From: Butyrivibrio sp. NC2007
GTDB lineage: Bacteria; Bacillota; Clostridia; Lachnospirales; Lachnospiraceae
NCBI RefSeq assembly: GCF_000421405.1
Contig: NZ_ATWY01000003.1
Coordinates: 207,260-271,259 of the forward strand
Length of the DNA stretch: 64,000 nt
Direction: 5' to 3'
In this document: piece by piece, positions 51,262 to 58,429 of the stretch
Numbering within the stretch: the stretch's first letter is position 1
Layout of the letters: the number at the start of each line of letters is the position of its first letter
The notes under the pieces: model-generated
What the model was told of the DNA's origin: nothing
Database searches by the model: none
Seen by the model: only the letters and a program-made list of their open reading frames with translations
Made by a program: the position numbers and the translations under genes

Positions 51262-51295
51262 TGTGATAAATCTGTGATATTTCTTTTGCTAAGAT
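51262..51295 (+). promoter_or_regulatory. Direct-repeat promoter, site 3 of 3, before small-peptide operon
   Basis: Two TGTGAT hexamers (51262-51267 and 51273-51278) start 11 bp apart. After exactly 11 bp comes TAAGAT (51290-51295), a plausible -10 box. This matches the layout at 10017-10050 and 17346-17379. An alternative -10 is TATATA at 51295-51300. The hexamers differ from the other sites only at the last base. Confidence 0.5.
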
Positions 51296-51335
51296 ATATA
51301 CATAATAAAGAGCAAGAGAAACGGAGGGAAAAGAT

Positions 51336-51413
51336 ATGATGATCATTGATAAGATTTTAATGATGCTTGGAATCTACAGGAAGAGATATATCATCTGCCC
51401 TATACATAGATAA
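51336..51413 (+). CDS. Predicted 25-residue peptide
   Basis: A short frame (MMIIDKILMMLGIYRKRYIICPIHR) has a GGAGGGA site about 6 bp before its ATG and lies behind the direct-repeat promoter. The peptide has a hydrophobic N-terminal half, a basic middle (YRKRY) and a single cysteine near the end (ICPIHR). It could be a signalling peptide, a membrane-active peptide or a leader controlling the next frame. No known pheromone family is recognised. No processing or export gene lies next to it. Evidence rests on the ribosome-binding site and promoter only. Confidence 0.45.
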   Translation: MMIIDKILMMLGIYRKRYIICPIHR

Positions 51414-51452
51414 TTATTACAGAATATCGGTAGAAAAGGAGGGAATGAGCTT

Positions 51453-51596
51453 ATGGACAGTAGATACCATATTTTTAGCACAGTTCAGATGAAATATATC
51501 GAGGATAACAACGATATCTCAAGCTCCGGTGAGGTTGATTTTAAGAAAATTGAGGATGCACTTATAAAGTTCGCAGATGATATGATCAAAGCCTGA
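51453..51596 (+). CDS. Predicted 47-residue small acidic protein
   Basis: This frame begins MDSRYHIFSTVQMKYIEDNN and ends ALIKFADDMIKA. It has an AAAGGAGGG site with about 10 bp spacing. The ATG at 51445 is too close to that site and opens only a 15-codon frame. The protein looks like a short beta hairpin followed by an amphipathic helix and has no membrane segment. It lies 39 bp after the 25-residue frame and 12 bp before a strong terminator, so the two small genes appear to form a complete operon. Family and function are unknown. Confidence 0.55.
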   Translation: MDSRYHIFSTVQMKYIEDNNDISSSGEVDFKKIEDALIKFADDMIKA

Positions 51597-51608
51597 TAAA
51601 AATATACA

Positions 51609-51640
51609 GCCCTGGAACCGAAAGGTTTCAGGGCTTAATT
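51609..51640 (+). terminator. Rho-independent terminator of the small-peptide operon
   Basis: GCCCTGGAACC pairs with GGTTTCAGGGC (one G-T wobble) around a GAAA tetraloop, followed by TTAATTATT. Confidence 0.85.
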
Positions 51641-51641
51641 A

Positions 51642-51670
51642 TTGCGTAAAGACGCTGACACTTTTATAAT
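51642..51670 (+). promoter_or_regulatory. Promoter of the diguanylate cyclase operon
   Basis: TTGCGT (51642-51647) and TATAAT (51665-51670) are separated by exactly 17 bp, a good housekeeping promoter 65 bp before the gene at 51735. With the small-peptide operon it fills the 498-bp stretch between 51237 and 51734. Confidence 0.75.
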
Positions 51671-51734
51671 ATATATATCTACTTTTTTACGTATTTATGT
51701 GGGTAGAACAAAACATTTTGAAGTGAGGTAATCT

Positions 51735-52046
51735 ATGGCAGATAAGATGGATCTGATCAACCAACTGGCAGCATCAATGGGCGCCGGAGACTTTGCCAAG
51801 ACCAAGTATGAGGATTCAAAGTATGATCCGCAGACAGGAACTCTTTACTGTGACGGGATCATGATCACAAAGCCCATAATCGAGAAGGCAGAGCAGCATT
51901 TCAGGGCCCTTAAGTCAAAATGCAGTTACGATGATCCTGCTTCACGAGAAATGGCCATGATCTATCAGGTAGCTCTTGAGGGAATCAAGATAATGAGAGC
52001 CAGTGGTCAGGAAACCATGAAGGAAGATAAGGGAGATAACAGATAA
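51735..52046 (+). CDS. Small protein co-transcribed with a diguanylate cyclase
   Basis: This 103-residue cytoplasmic protein has no signal peptide or membrane helix. It has a short N-terminal helix (MDLINQLAASMG), a beta segment (YDPQTGTLYCDGIMIT) and a C-terminal helical half (KPIIEKAEQHFRALKSK, DPASREMAMIYQVALEGIKIM). I do not recognise the family. The stop codon is 7 bp before the receiver-GGDEF gene, and both follow one clear promoter. A regulatory partner of that enzyme is a reasonable guess, but nothing in the sequence proves it. The ribosome-binding site is GTGAGGT. Confidence 0.75.
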   Translation: MADKMDLINQLAASMGAGDFAKTKYEDSKYDPQTGTLYCDGIMITKPIIEKAEQHFRALKSKCSYDDPASREMAMIYQVALEGIKIMRASGQETMKEDKGDNR

Positions 52047-52053
52047 GCTGCCT

Positions 52054-53394
52054 ATGAAGGAATACAGAATTGTCGTAGTTGATGATGATCCGGTCAGCCT
52101 AAATCATGCCAAGATGCTGCTGACTGAGGAGAACATGCAGGTTACCTGCATGAATTCAGGCAAACTACTTCTCAAATACATAGAGAACAATATTCCTGAT
52201 CTCATTTTGCTTGACATCGTTATGCCTGATGTTGACGGATTTGAGGCATTTATTATGGTGCGCAGATTCGAGGAACATACAGGGAGATCTCGTATTCCCA
52301 TTATATTTATGTCCGGAGCCGATGACAGCGAAGCAGAGGAGATGGGTCTTGTTATGGGCGCATCAGACTTTGTGAAAAAGCCGCTGAATAAGGATGTCCT
52401 TGTAAGGCGTATCGAGAATTCCATCAAGAACAACAAGAGGATGGAAAACCTTGAGGAAGAGGCTACTGTAGACAAGCTCACCGGCCTTTTGAACAAGGCA
52501 AGAGGTACGGATAGAGTAACCAAGCTCTGTAAGAGAAAGAACGGATCTCTCATGATCCTTGACCTTGACAGTTTTAAGCTGGTAAATGACCTTTTCGGGC
52601 ATGAAAAGGGCGATCAGATATTAAAGGGCTTTTCTGAGATCATCAGAAAGAACTCCCGCGAAACCGACACGCTGTGCAGGATTGGCGGCGATGAATTTAT
52701 GGGCTTTTATGATGATCTTTTGGATGAGAGGGCTGTTAGTAAGCTGGCAAAAAGGCTCAACGAGCAGCTCCGGAAAAAGGCAGTGGAGATTCTCGGAGAA
52801 GACAACGGAATACCTCTTGGAATATCCATAGGAGTGGCAATGGTGCCGGAATGCGGCAGAGAATATAATGATCTTTTCGCCAAGGCAGACAGTGCGCTCT
52901 ATAAGGTAAAGCAGAACGGCAAACACGGTTACAGTGTTTATGGTTATGACACCAACAGTGATAACCCTGACGAGACCTCAGAGAACAAGCTGGACAGAAT
53001 GGTCCAGATACTTGAGGAGAGAAACAGTAAGTCCGGAGCTCTGTTTTTGGGAAAGGACTACTTCTCCGCAGTTTATAAATATATCATGCGCTTCTACAGG
53101 AGATATGGCGGAGATGCCACTATCCTGTTGTTTGAGTTGGATTGCCCGGGCGGTGATATGCAGCGCATATCGGACACGGCAGACCAGTTCAGTACCATTG
53201 TGGAAAAGGCCCTGAGGATGAGCGATATCATGGTCCAGAACGGCACTCAGAGTTTTCTTGTAATGCTGACAGAGTGTGGCAAGGAAAACTTTGATCTGGT
53301 CATATCAAGGATCCTTGCAGCATTTAAAGAGACGGAGTTGGGCAAGGACGTTCCCGTAAACTACGTCTATAAATTCAGCGTTGCACAAAAATAA
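52054..53394 (+). CDS. Receiver-GGDEF diguanylate cyclase with degenerate second GGDEF
   Basis: This 446-residue cytoplasmic protein has a receiver domain (residues 1-125; Asp10-12 region VVVDDDP, phosphoacceptor Asp54 in LILLDIVMPD, KKPL), then a GGDEF domain with intact active site GGDEF at residues 211-215. The product-inhibition I-site RxxD is present as RETD (202-205), five residues before. It should make c-di-GMP when phosphorylated. The C-terminal 140 residues have the helix/strand plan of a second GGDEF domain (ILLFELDCPGGDMQRISD; RMSDIMVQNGTQSFLVMLTE), with NGTQS where GGDEF should be, so that copy is probably inactive and regulatory. It converges on the MerR-type gene with a 20-bp overlap. 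The hybrid kinase or Hpt protein may be its phosphodonor. Confidence 0.88.
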   Translation: MKEYRIVVVDDDPVSLNHAKMLLTEENMQVTCMNSGKLLLKYIENNIPDLILLDIVMPDVDGFEAFIMVRRFEEHTGRSRIPIIFMSGADDSEAEEMGLVMGASDFVKKPLNKDVLVRRIENSIKNNKRMENLEEEATVDKLTGLLNKARGTDRVTKLCKRKNGSLMILDLDSFKLVNDLFGHEKGDQILKGFSEIIRKNSRETDTLCRIGGDEFMGFYDDLLDERAVSKLAKRLNEQLRKKAVEILGEDNGIPLGISIGVAMVPECGREYNDLFAKADSALYKVKQNGKHGYSVYGYDTNSDNPDETSENKLDRMVQILEERNSKSGALFLGKDYFSAVYKYIMRFYRRYGGDATILLFELDCPGGDMQRISDTADQFSTIVEKALRMSDIMVQNGTQSFLVMLTECGKENFDLVISRILAAFKETELGKDVPVNYVYKFSVAQK

Positions 53395-54226
53395 ACAGAT
53401 ATTTGTAGTAGGTGTGCTCTTTTTCCTTGTCATAAAGGTTTATGAGACTAACAACGTACAGATCAGAACAGGCTTTTAGCCTGTTCTTTTTTATGTAATT
53501 AACCATTTTCTGATAGGTCTTCTCGATGTCTTTTACCTGATTGTCCTGGTGACAGCAGACGGCAAGCTGACCCTCTGCAGGGAAGGTCTCCACGTTGTCG
53601 GCAGCAAGGAAGGAGAGACTGATTATGTTGTTGTATACGTAATGCTTTTTAAGCAGATCCTCATAGGCTATGGAAACGCCTGTGGGGAAGGTGGAGAGGG
53701 AATCCTTGTCAATGGACTTTGAGAGGTGCACGGAGATGTCCTTGGCGATATCTGCTGTGTGGTGGGCATAGTCCTTGTTTTTTATCTGTGTTCTGCTGAC
53801 ACTGAGCTGTGGCATATCCATAATAAAAGGCGTTCCCTGCTTGTGCCTGCCGAATTCGCCAAGGATCCACATGCCGAGGTGAAGGGCGCTTATCTTCTTG
53901 TTTATGCGGTAGAGTTCGCGCTGCATCTCAAGGATCTTGGAGTTTGCCATTTTCTCTATGGCTTCCCTTGAGGAGGAGTGCACGAGGTCCCTGATCTCGG
54001 CAATACTGCACCCGGCCTGTCTCATGGTGGATATAAAGAAAAATGAACTGATCTGGGAGGCTGAGTAGTAGTGATAGCCGTTATTCTTATCGACCTTGGG
54101 CCTTATTATGTCCTGTTCATAGTAGTGCCTGAGAGTATCTCTTGTGGTCCCACATAGTTTTGCAAACTGGCTTACGGTGAGGGAGTATTCCTGTTCGTCG
54201 TCCTTATAATCGCTAAAAGTCGTCAT
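53375..54226 (-). CDS. MerR-family regulator divergent from the fatty-acid operon
   Basis: This 283-residue regulator has an N-terminal MerR helix-turn-helix (SLTVSQFAKLCGTTRDTLRHYYEQ), then the wing with GYHYYSASQI, a connecting helix (about residues 65-115) and a long C-terminal effector domain with a Cys (AVCCHQDN) and aromatic residues. The effector is unknown. The ATG at 54226 is preferred. The frame extends back to a TTG at 54280 but that would run through the operator. It is divergent from the fab operon, whose promoter has the MerR hallmark 19-bp spacer with a palindrome. That makes this protein the likely regulator of the operon and of itself. Clostridial fab operons are more often under a MarR-type (FabT) or FapR regulator. 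Confidence 0.85.
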   Translation of the reverse strand: MTTFSDYKDDEQEYSLTVSQFAKLCGTTRDTLRHYYEQDIIRPKVDKNNGYHYYSASQISSFFFISTMRQAGCSIAEIRDLVHSSSREAIEKMANSKILEMQRELYRINKKISALHLGMWILGEFGRHKQGTPFIMDMPQLSVSRTQIKNKDYAHHTADIAKDISVHLSKSIDKDSLSTFPTGVSIAYEDLLKKHYVYNNIISLSFLAADNVETFPAEGQLAVCCHQDNQVKDIEKTYQKMVNYIKKNRLKACSDLYVVSLINLYDKEKEHTYYKYLFIFVQR

Positions 54227-54258
54227 AAAAAACCTTATAAAATTCACAAAATTTGTTA

Positions 54259-54289
54259 TTGACTTGGGGGTTACCCCCAAGATTATTGT
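54259..54289 (+). promoter_or_regulatory. MerR-type promoter/operator of the fab operon
   Basis: TTGACT (54259-54264) and TATTGT (54284-54289) are 19 bp apart, the long spacer typical of MerR-activated promoters. A perfect 19-bp palindrome, CTTGGGGGT-T-ACCCCCAAG (54263-54281), lies between and over the -35. This is exactly the layout in which MerR-type proteins distort DNA to activate transcription. The acpP start is 50 bp downstream. Confidence 0.8.
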
Positions 54290-54339
54290 AACAGGGAATT
54301 GATAAAAAATAAACCTTTCACACTTAAAGGAGAGAAAAC

Positions 54340-54561
54340 ATGAAGGACGTTAAAGGAACAATCATTCGTATAATCGCTGAGTATCTTGATAAGGACGAGG
54401 CAGAAGTTTCGCCATCTGCAACTTTCACAGAGATAGGCCTTGATTCTCTGGACATCATGGAGCTTGTAATGCAGATGCAGGAAGAGCTTGACTGCAAGAT
54501 CGAGCTTTCACAGGAGATCACAACAATCGACAAGCTTGTAGAGCTCATTGAGAAGCAGTAA
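54340..54561 (+). CDS. acpP: Acyl carrier protein
   Basis: This 73-residue acidic helical protein has the phosphopantetheine attachment motif DSLD with Ser36 (EIGLDSLDIMEL). It carries growing acyl chains between the FAS II enzymes encoded downstream. The length is normal for bacterial ACP. An AAAGGAGAG site precedes the ATG. It is the first gene of the fab/acc operon, directly behind the MerR-type promoter, with 21 bp to fabK. Confidence 0.93.
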   Translation: MKDVKGTIIRIIAEYLDKDEAEVSPSATFTEIGLDSLDIMELVMQMQEELDCKIELSQEITTIDKLVELIEKQ

Positions 54562-54582
54562 AGGGTCTGAGAGGAAGGATAA

Positions 54583-55524
54583 ATGAGTACGAATCCGATT
54601 TGCGAAATGCTTGGGATTAAATATCCGGTCATTCAAGGAGGAATGGCCTGGATAGCAGACGCTGAGCTCGCAGCAGCCGTATCAAACGCAGGAGGACTGG
54701 GGCTTATAGCTGCCATGAACTCTAACGGAGAGCAGCTCCGTGAGCAGATAAAAAAGGCCAAAGAGCTGACGGATAAGCCCTTTGGCGTAAACCTGATGCT
54801 GATGAGTCCCTACATCGATGAGGCTGTTTCCGCTGTCTGTGAGGAGGGCGTAAAAGTCGTGACCACCGGCGCCGGAAATCCGGCGAAGTACATGGAGCAG
54901 CTAAAGAGCGCAGGAGTTAAGGTGATCTGCGTAGTTGCCAGCGTTGCCCTTGCTGTGATGGTTGAGAGAATGGGCGCAAGCGCTGTTGTCGCCGAAGGGT
55001 GCGAGTCCGGAGGCCATGTGGGCGATACTACCACAATGGCTCTGGTACCTCAGGTTGTGGATGCAGTGAACATCCCTGTCATCGCCGCCGGCGGAATAGC
55101 TGACGGAAGGGGCATGGCTGCAGCATTTATGCTGGGAGCGCAGGCAGTGCAGATGGGAACCAGGTTCCTTACCGCCAAGGAGTGCAATGTCCATCCCAAC
55201 TACAAGGAAAAGGTCCTAAAAGCCAAGGACAGAGACACTATCGTGACCGGAAAGAGCTTGGGACACCCTGTAAGAGCACTTAAGAACCGCATGACAAGAG
55301 ATTTTCAGGCAAAAGAGCTTGATCCTGCCACTACGCCGGGTGAACTGGAGAAGATGGGAGCAGGCGCTTTAAGACGAGCAGCTATCGAGGGCGACGTTAA
55401 GACGGGCTCCTGTATGTGCGGACAGATCGCGGGACTTGTCAATTCCGAGGACAGCTGCGAGGAGATAATCACAGGCATTTGCAGAGATGCGTGTGCGCTT
55501 CTTGGAAGAAGCTTAGAGGAGTAA
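54583..55524 (+). CDS. fabK: Enoyl-ACP reductase, FMN-dependent FabK type
   Basis: This 313-residue flavoenzyme belongs to the nitronate monooxygenase-like TIM-barrel group (IKYPVIQGGMAWIADAELAAAVSNAGGLG, VVTTGAGNP, EGCESGGHVGDTTT, VIAAGGIADGRGMAAAFMLGAQAVQMGTRF). In this genomic position it is FabK, which reduces trans-2-enoyl-ACP with NAD(P)H in the last step of chain elongation and replaces the SDR-type FabI. It lies between acpP and fabD (gap 3 bp). A GAGAGGAAGG site precedes the ATG. Confidence 0.93.
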   Translation: MSTNPICEMLGIKYPVIQGGMAWIADAELAAAVSNAGGLGLIAAMNSNGEQLREQIKKAKELTDKPFGVNLMLMSPYIDEAVSAVCEEGVKVVTTGAGNPAKYMEQLKSAGVKVICVVASVALAVMVERMGASAVVAEGCESGGHVGDTTTMALVPQVVDAVNIPVIAAGGIADGRGMAAAFMLGAQAVQMGTRFLTAKECNVHPNYKEKVLKAKDRDTIVTGKSLGHPVRALKNRMTRDFQAKELDPATTPGELEKMGAGALRRAAIEGDVKTGSCMCGQIAGLVNSEDSCEEIITGICRDACALLGRSLEE

Positions 55525-55527
55525 TAA

Positions 55528-56463
55528 ATGGGAAAAGTAGCGTTTTTATTTGCCGGCCAAGGAAGTCAGTACCCGGGCATGACAAAGGATCTATTTGAGA
55601 ATATACCCGAAGTTCACGATTTTTACGGGGTTGCGGAGGCTATCCGTCCCGGAACTCTGACACAGATGTTTTCGGGAACAGAAGAAGAGCTTAAGAAAAC
55701 TGAGAATACTCAGCCTTGTCTTTTCCTGGCTGATATTGCCGGGGCTCTGGCTCTTATAAAGAATGGGATAAGGCCTGATGCTGTGGCAGGATTCTCTCTT
55801 GGAGAGATCGTTGCCCTGGCTGCTTCCGGAGCTCTTAAGAAGCAGGAAGCATTCAAGCTTGTCTGCAAGAGAGGAAAGTTCATGCAGAAGTCCGCAGGGG
55901 AAGTGGATGGTAAGATGATCGCCGTGATGCGAATGGACAGGGATGAGCTTAAGACTCTGTGCAAGGAAGTCGGCGTTTATCCTGTAAATTACAACTGCCC
56001 GGGACAGATAGTTGTCTCCGGTGAAAAGGAAAAGATGGAGACGCTAAAGGAGAGACTGACAGAGCAAAAGGTAAGGTTTGTCGAGCTCGCAGTTGGCGGA
56101 GCGTTCCATACGCCTTACATGGATGGCGCGGCTAAGAGCCTTAAAAAGGAGCTTAAAGAGGGCAAGATATATAACCTGAACAAGGCGCAGATACCTCTTT
56201 ATGCCAATAAGACCGCAGAGCCCTACTCAGGAGATGAAGAGGAGATGATATGCACCATTTCCGACCAGGTAAAAAGCAGCGTCAAGTGGGAGGAGACTCT
56301 TACAAACATGGCCAGAGACGGTGTCGACACCTTCATAGAATGTGGCCCGGGCAAGGCTCTTTCGGGATTTGTCAAAAGAACTGTTGAGGGAGCAAAGATA
56401 TATAACGTATATAACATGGAATCCCTTAAGAAGGTTATAGAGGAGCTTGGAAAAGATGCTTAA
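55528..56463 (+). CDS. fabD: Malonyl-CoA:ACP transacylase
   Basis: This 311-residue enzyme transfers malonyl from CoA to ACP. It has the substrate-binding FAGQGSQYPGM at the N-terminus, the nucleophile Ser90 in GFSLGE, the later VGGAFHTPYM with the catalytic His, and ECGPGKALSGF near the C-terminus. Length and motifs are normal. The gene is 3 bp after fabK and overlaps the start of fabG by 8 bp. Confidence 0.94.
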   Translation: MGKVAFLFAGQGSQYPGMTKDLFENIPEVHDFYGVAEAIRPGTLTQMFSGTEEELKKTENTQPCLFLADIAGALALIKNGIRPDAVAGFSLGEIVALAASGALKKQEAFKLVCKRGKFMQKSAGEVDGKMIAVMRMDRDELKTLCKEVGVYPVNYNCPGQIVVSGEKEKMETLKERLTEQKVRFVELAVGGAFHTPYMDGAAKSLKKELKEGKIYNLNKAQIPLYANKTAEPYSGDEEEMICTISDQVKSSVKWEETLTNMARDGVDTFIECGPGKALSGFVKRTVEGAKIYNVYNMESLKKVIEELGKDA

Positions 56464-57196
56464 AGGAAAGAATGCCGTTATTACAGGCGGAAGCAGAGGA
56501 ATAGGAAAGGCAATAGCCCTTGAGTTTGCAAAGAACGGTGCGGATATAGCAATTATCGCCACCAGGGAGAGCAAGGCGTCAGATGAGACCTTGAAAGAAC
56601 TGGAGAGCTTCGGGATCACAGCCAGAATGTACTACTGCGATGTCAAGGATGCAGACCAGGTGGAGAGCGCTGTTCAGGAGATCATTGCAGACTTTGGCAC
56701 CATTGATATTCTGGTGAACAATGCCGGAATTACCAAGGACAATCTGCTCCCGAGCCTTGGAATAATGGATATCGATAACGTGATTGACGTCAATCTCAAA
56801 GGCTGCATGTTTGTCACAAGGTCTTTTATCAGAAATTTCGTAAGACATCGCAAGGGAAGCATTATAAATATCAGCTCTGTCGTTGGACTTATGGGCAACA
56901 AGGGGCAGACAAACTATGCAGCTTCAAAGGCAGGAATTGTGGGCTTTACCAAGTCCGTTGCCAAGGAGTACGGAAGAAAGAACATCAGGTGCAACGCCAT
57001 TGCACCGGGATACATAACGACGGACATGACGGCAGCTCTTTCAGAGACTCAGACTGAGGAGATAAAGAGTGAGATCCCTATGGGCAAGCTGGGAAGCCCT
57101 GAGGATGTGGCGCGTCTTGCGCTGTTTTTGGGAAGCGAGATGAGTTCTTACATCACGGGAGAAGTCATAAAGGTAGATGGAGGAATGTATGTGTAG
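56456..57196 (+). CDS. fabG: 3-oxoacyl-ACP reductase
   Basis: This 246-residue short-chain dehydrogenase has the NADPH-binding TGGSRGIGKA, the NNAGIT motif, catalytic Ser in NISSVVGLMGNKGQ and the YAASKAG motif, with the C-terminal SYITGEVIKVDGGMYV. It reduces 3-oxoacyl-ACP in chain elongation. The ATG at 56456 is chosen because AGGAG lies 10 bp before it. The frame stays open to a TTG at 56447. It overlaps fabD and fabF by 8 bp each, indicating translational coupling. Confidence 0.94.
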   Translation: MLKGKNAVITGGSRGIGKAIALEFAKNGADIAIIATRESKASDETLKELESFGITARMYYCDVKDADQVESAVQEIIADFGTIDILVNNAGITKDNLLPSLGIMDIDNVIDVNLKGCMFVTRSFIRNFVRHRKGSIINISSVVGLMGNKGQTNYAASKAGIVGFTKSVAKEYGRKNIRCNAIAPGYITTDMTAALSETQTEEIKSEIPMGKLGSPEDVARLALFLGSEMSSYITGEVIKVDGGMYV

Positions 57197-58427
57197 AGTA
57201 GTTGTGACCGGAATGGGCGTGATAACGCCGGTTGGAAATGATCTGGATACTTTCTGGGATAGCCTGAAAAAGGGAGTATGCGGAGTAGATAAGATAAAGA
57301 GGTTTGATGCATCGGGGCTGAAGGTGAGCCTTGATGCTGAGGTCAAGGACTTTAATCCCAAGGACTATTACGACAGCATGCAGGAGATCAGAAAGTCGGA
57401 TCTTTACATGCAGTACGCCATGGCAGCTGCAGGGCAGGCTGTAAAGCAGAGCGGGATTCTGGAGTCGGATCTCGACAGGGAGCGCTTTGGAGTGTATATA
57501 GGCTCCGGAATCGGCGGAATTAACACCACTATCCGCGAGCAGAATAAGTTAAGAGACAAGGGACCTGAGATGGTATCACCTTTCTTTGTGCCGATGATGA
57601 TCAGCAACATGGCTGCCGGAGCGGTTTCCATCAAGTTTGGAGCAAAGGGCCCCACACTTCCTGTGGTTACGGCCTGCGCGACTTCAACCCACACCATTGG
57701 TGAGGCTTACAGGGCCATCAAGCACGGCTATGCCGATGCCATAATCGCAGGCGGAAGCGAAGCCAGCATCAACGAGCTGGCCATGGCAGGATTTGTGAAC
57801 TGTCAGGCTCTTAATCTTGCCGAAAATCCTGAGGAGGGAAGTCTTCCATTTGATAAGAGAAGAGGCGGCTTTGTAATGGGCGAAGGCGCAGGGATACTGA
57901 TCCTTGAGGAATATAACCACGCCAAAAAGCGCGGAGCCAAGATCCTGGCTGAAGTTGTGGGCTACGGAAATACAGCAGATGCGTACCACATCACAGCTCC
58001 GGACCCGGAGGGAAGCGGAGCCGTAAGAGCCATCAAGAATGCTGTGGAAGAGGCCGGAATCAGTGATGGCGATGAGATATACATCAATGCCCACGGCACC
58101 GGAACACATCTCAATGATGCTATGGAAACAAAGGCCATAAAGGCCGTTTTTGGCAAAAAAGCTTATGACCTGCATATAAGCTCCACCAAGTCCATGACAG
58201 GCCATATGATGGGCGCTACAGGCGCAGTAGAGGCCATTGCTTCCGTGCTGGCGCTTGAGGACGGAATAATCCCACCAACCATCAACTACAAGGAAAAGGA
58301 CGAGGAGTGCGACCTCAACTACACTGTGAACGAGGCGGCCAGTGTCCCTGTCGAGTATGCCATCAGCACTTCCCTTGGATTTGGCGGACATAACGCGTGC
58401 ATTGCATTTAAACGATATGAGGCGTGA
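57189..58427 (+). CDS. fabF: 3-oxoacyl-ACP synthase II
   Basis: This 412-residue condensing enzyme has the catalytic Cys163 in TACATSTH and the two histidines in NAHGTGTHLND and GHMMGATGAVEA, followed by GFGGHNACIAFKR. It extends acyl-ACP with malonyl-ACP. The ATG at 57189 (MCRVVVTGMGVITPVGND) has GGAGGA 4 bp upstream. An in-frame ATG at 57177 is earlier but lacks that spacing. It is the only condensing enzyme in the operon; no fabH is present in the window. Confidence 0.94.
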   Translation: MCRVVVTGMGVITPVGNDLDTFWDSLKKGVCGVDKIKRFDASGLKVSLDAEVKDFNPKDYYDSMQEIRKSDLYMQYAMAAAGQAVKQSGILESDLDRERFGVYIGSGIGGINTTIREQNKLRDKGPEMVSPFFVPMMISNMAAGAVSIKFGAKGPTLPVVTACATSTHTIGEAYRAIKHGYADAIIAGGSEASINELAMAGFVNCQALNLAENPEEGSLPFDKRRGGFVMGEGAGILILEEYNHAKKRGAKILAEVVGYGNTADAYHITAPDPEGSGAVRAIKNAVEEAGISDGDEIYINAHGTGTHLNDAMETKAIKAVFGKKAYDLHISSTKSMTGHMMGATGAVEAIASVLALEDGIIPPTINYKEKDEECDLNYTVNEAASVPVEYAISTSLGFGGHNACIAFKRYEA

Positions 58428-58429
58428 AG

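Noticed and set aside
51336..51413. 25-residue peptide as an AgrD-type cyclic pheromone
   Set aside because: It is too short, lacks the typical acidic C-terminal tail after the cysteine, and there is no AgrB-like protease next to it.
51445..51492. 15-codon frame starting at ATG 51445
   Set aside because: The ATG is only one base from the ribosome-binding site. The ATG at 51453 has proper spacing and opens a longer frame up to the terminator.
54227..54280. N-terminal extension of the MerR-type regulator from TTG 54280
   Set aside because: The extension would be encoded by the operator palindrome and adds non-conserved residues before the helix-turn-helix.
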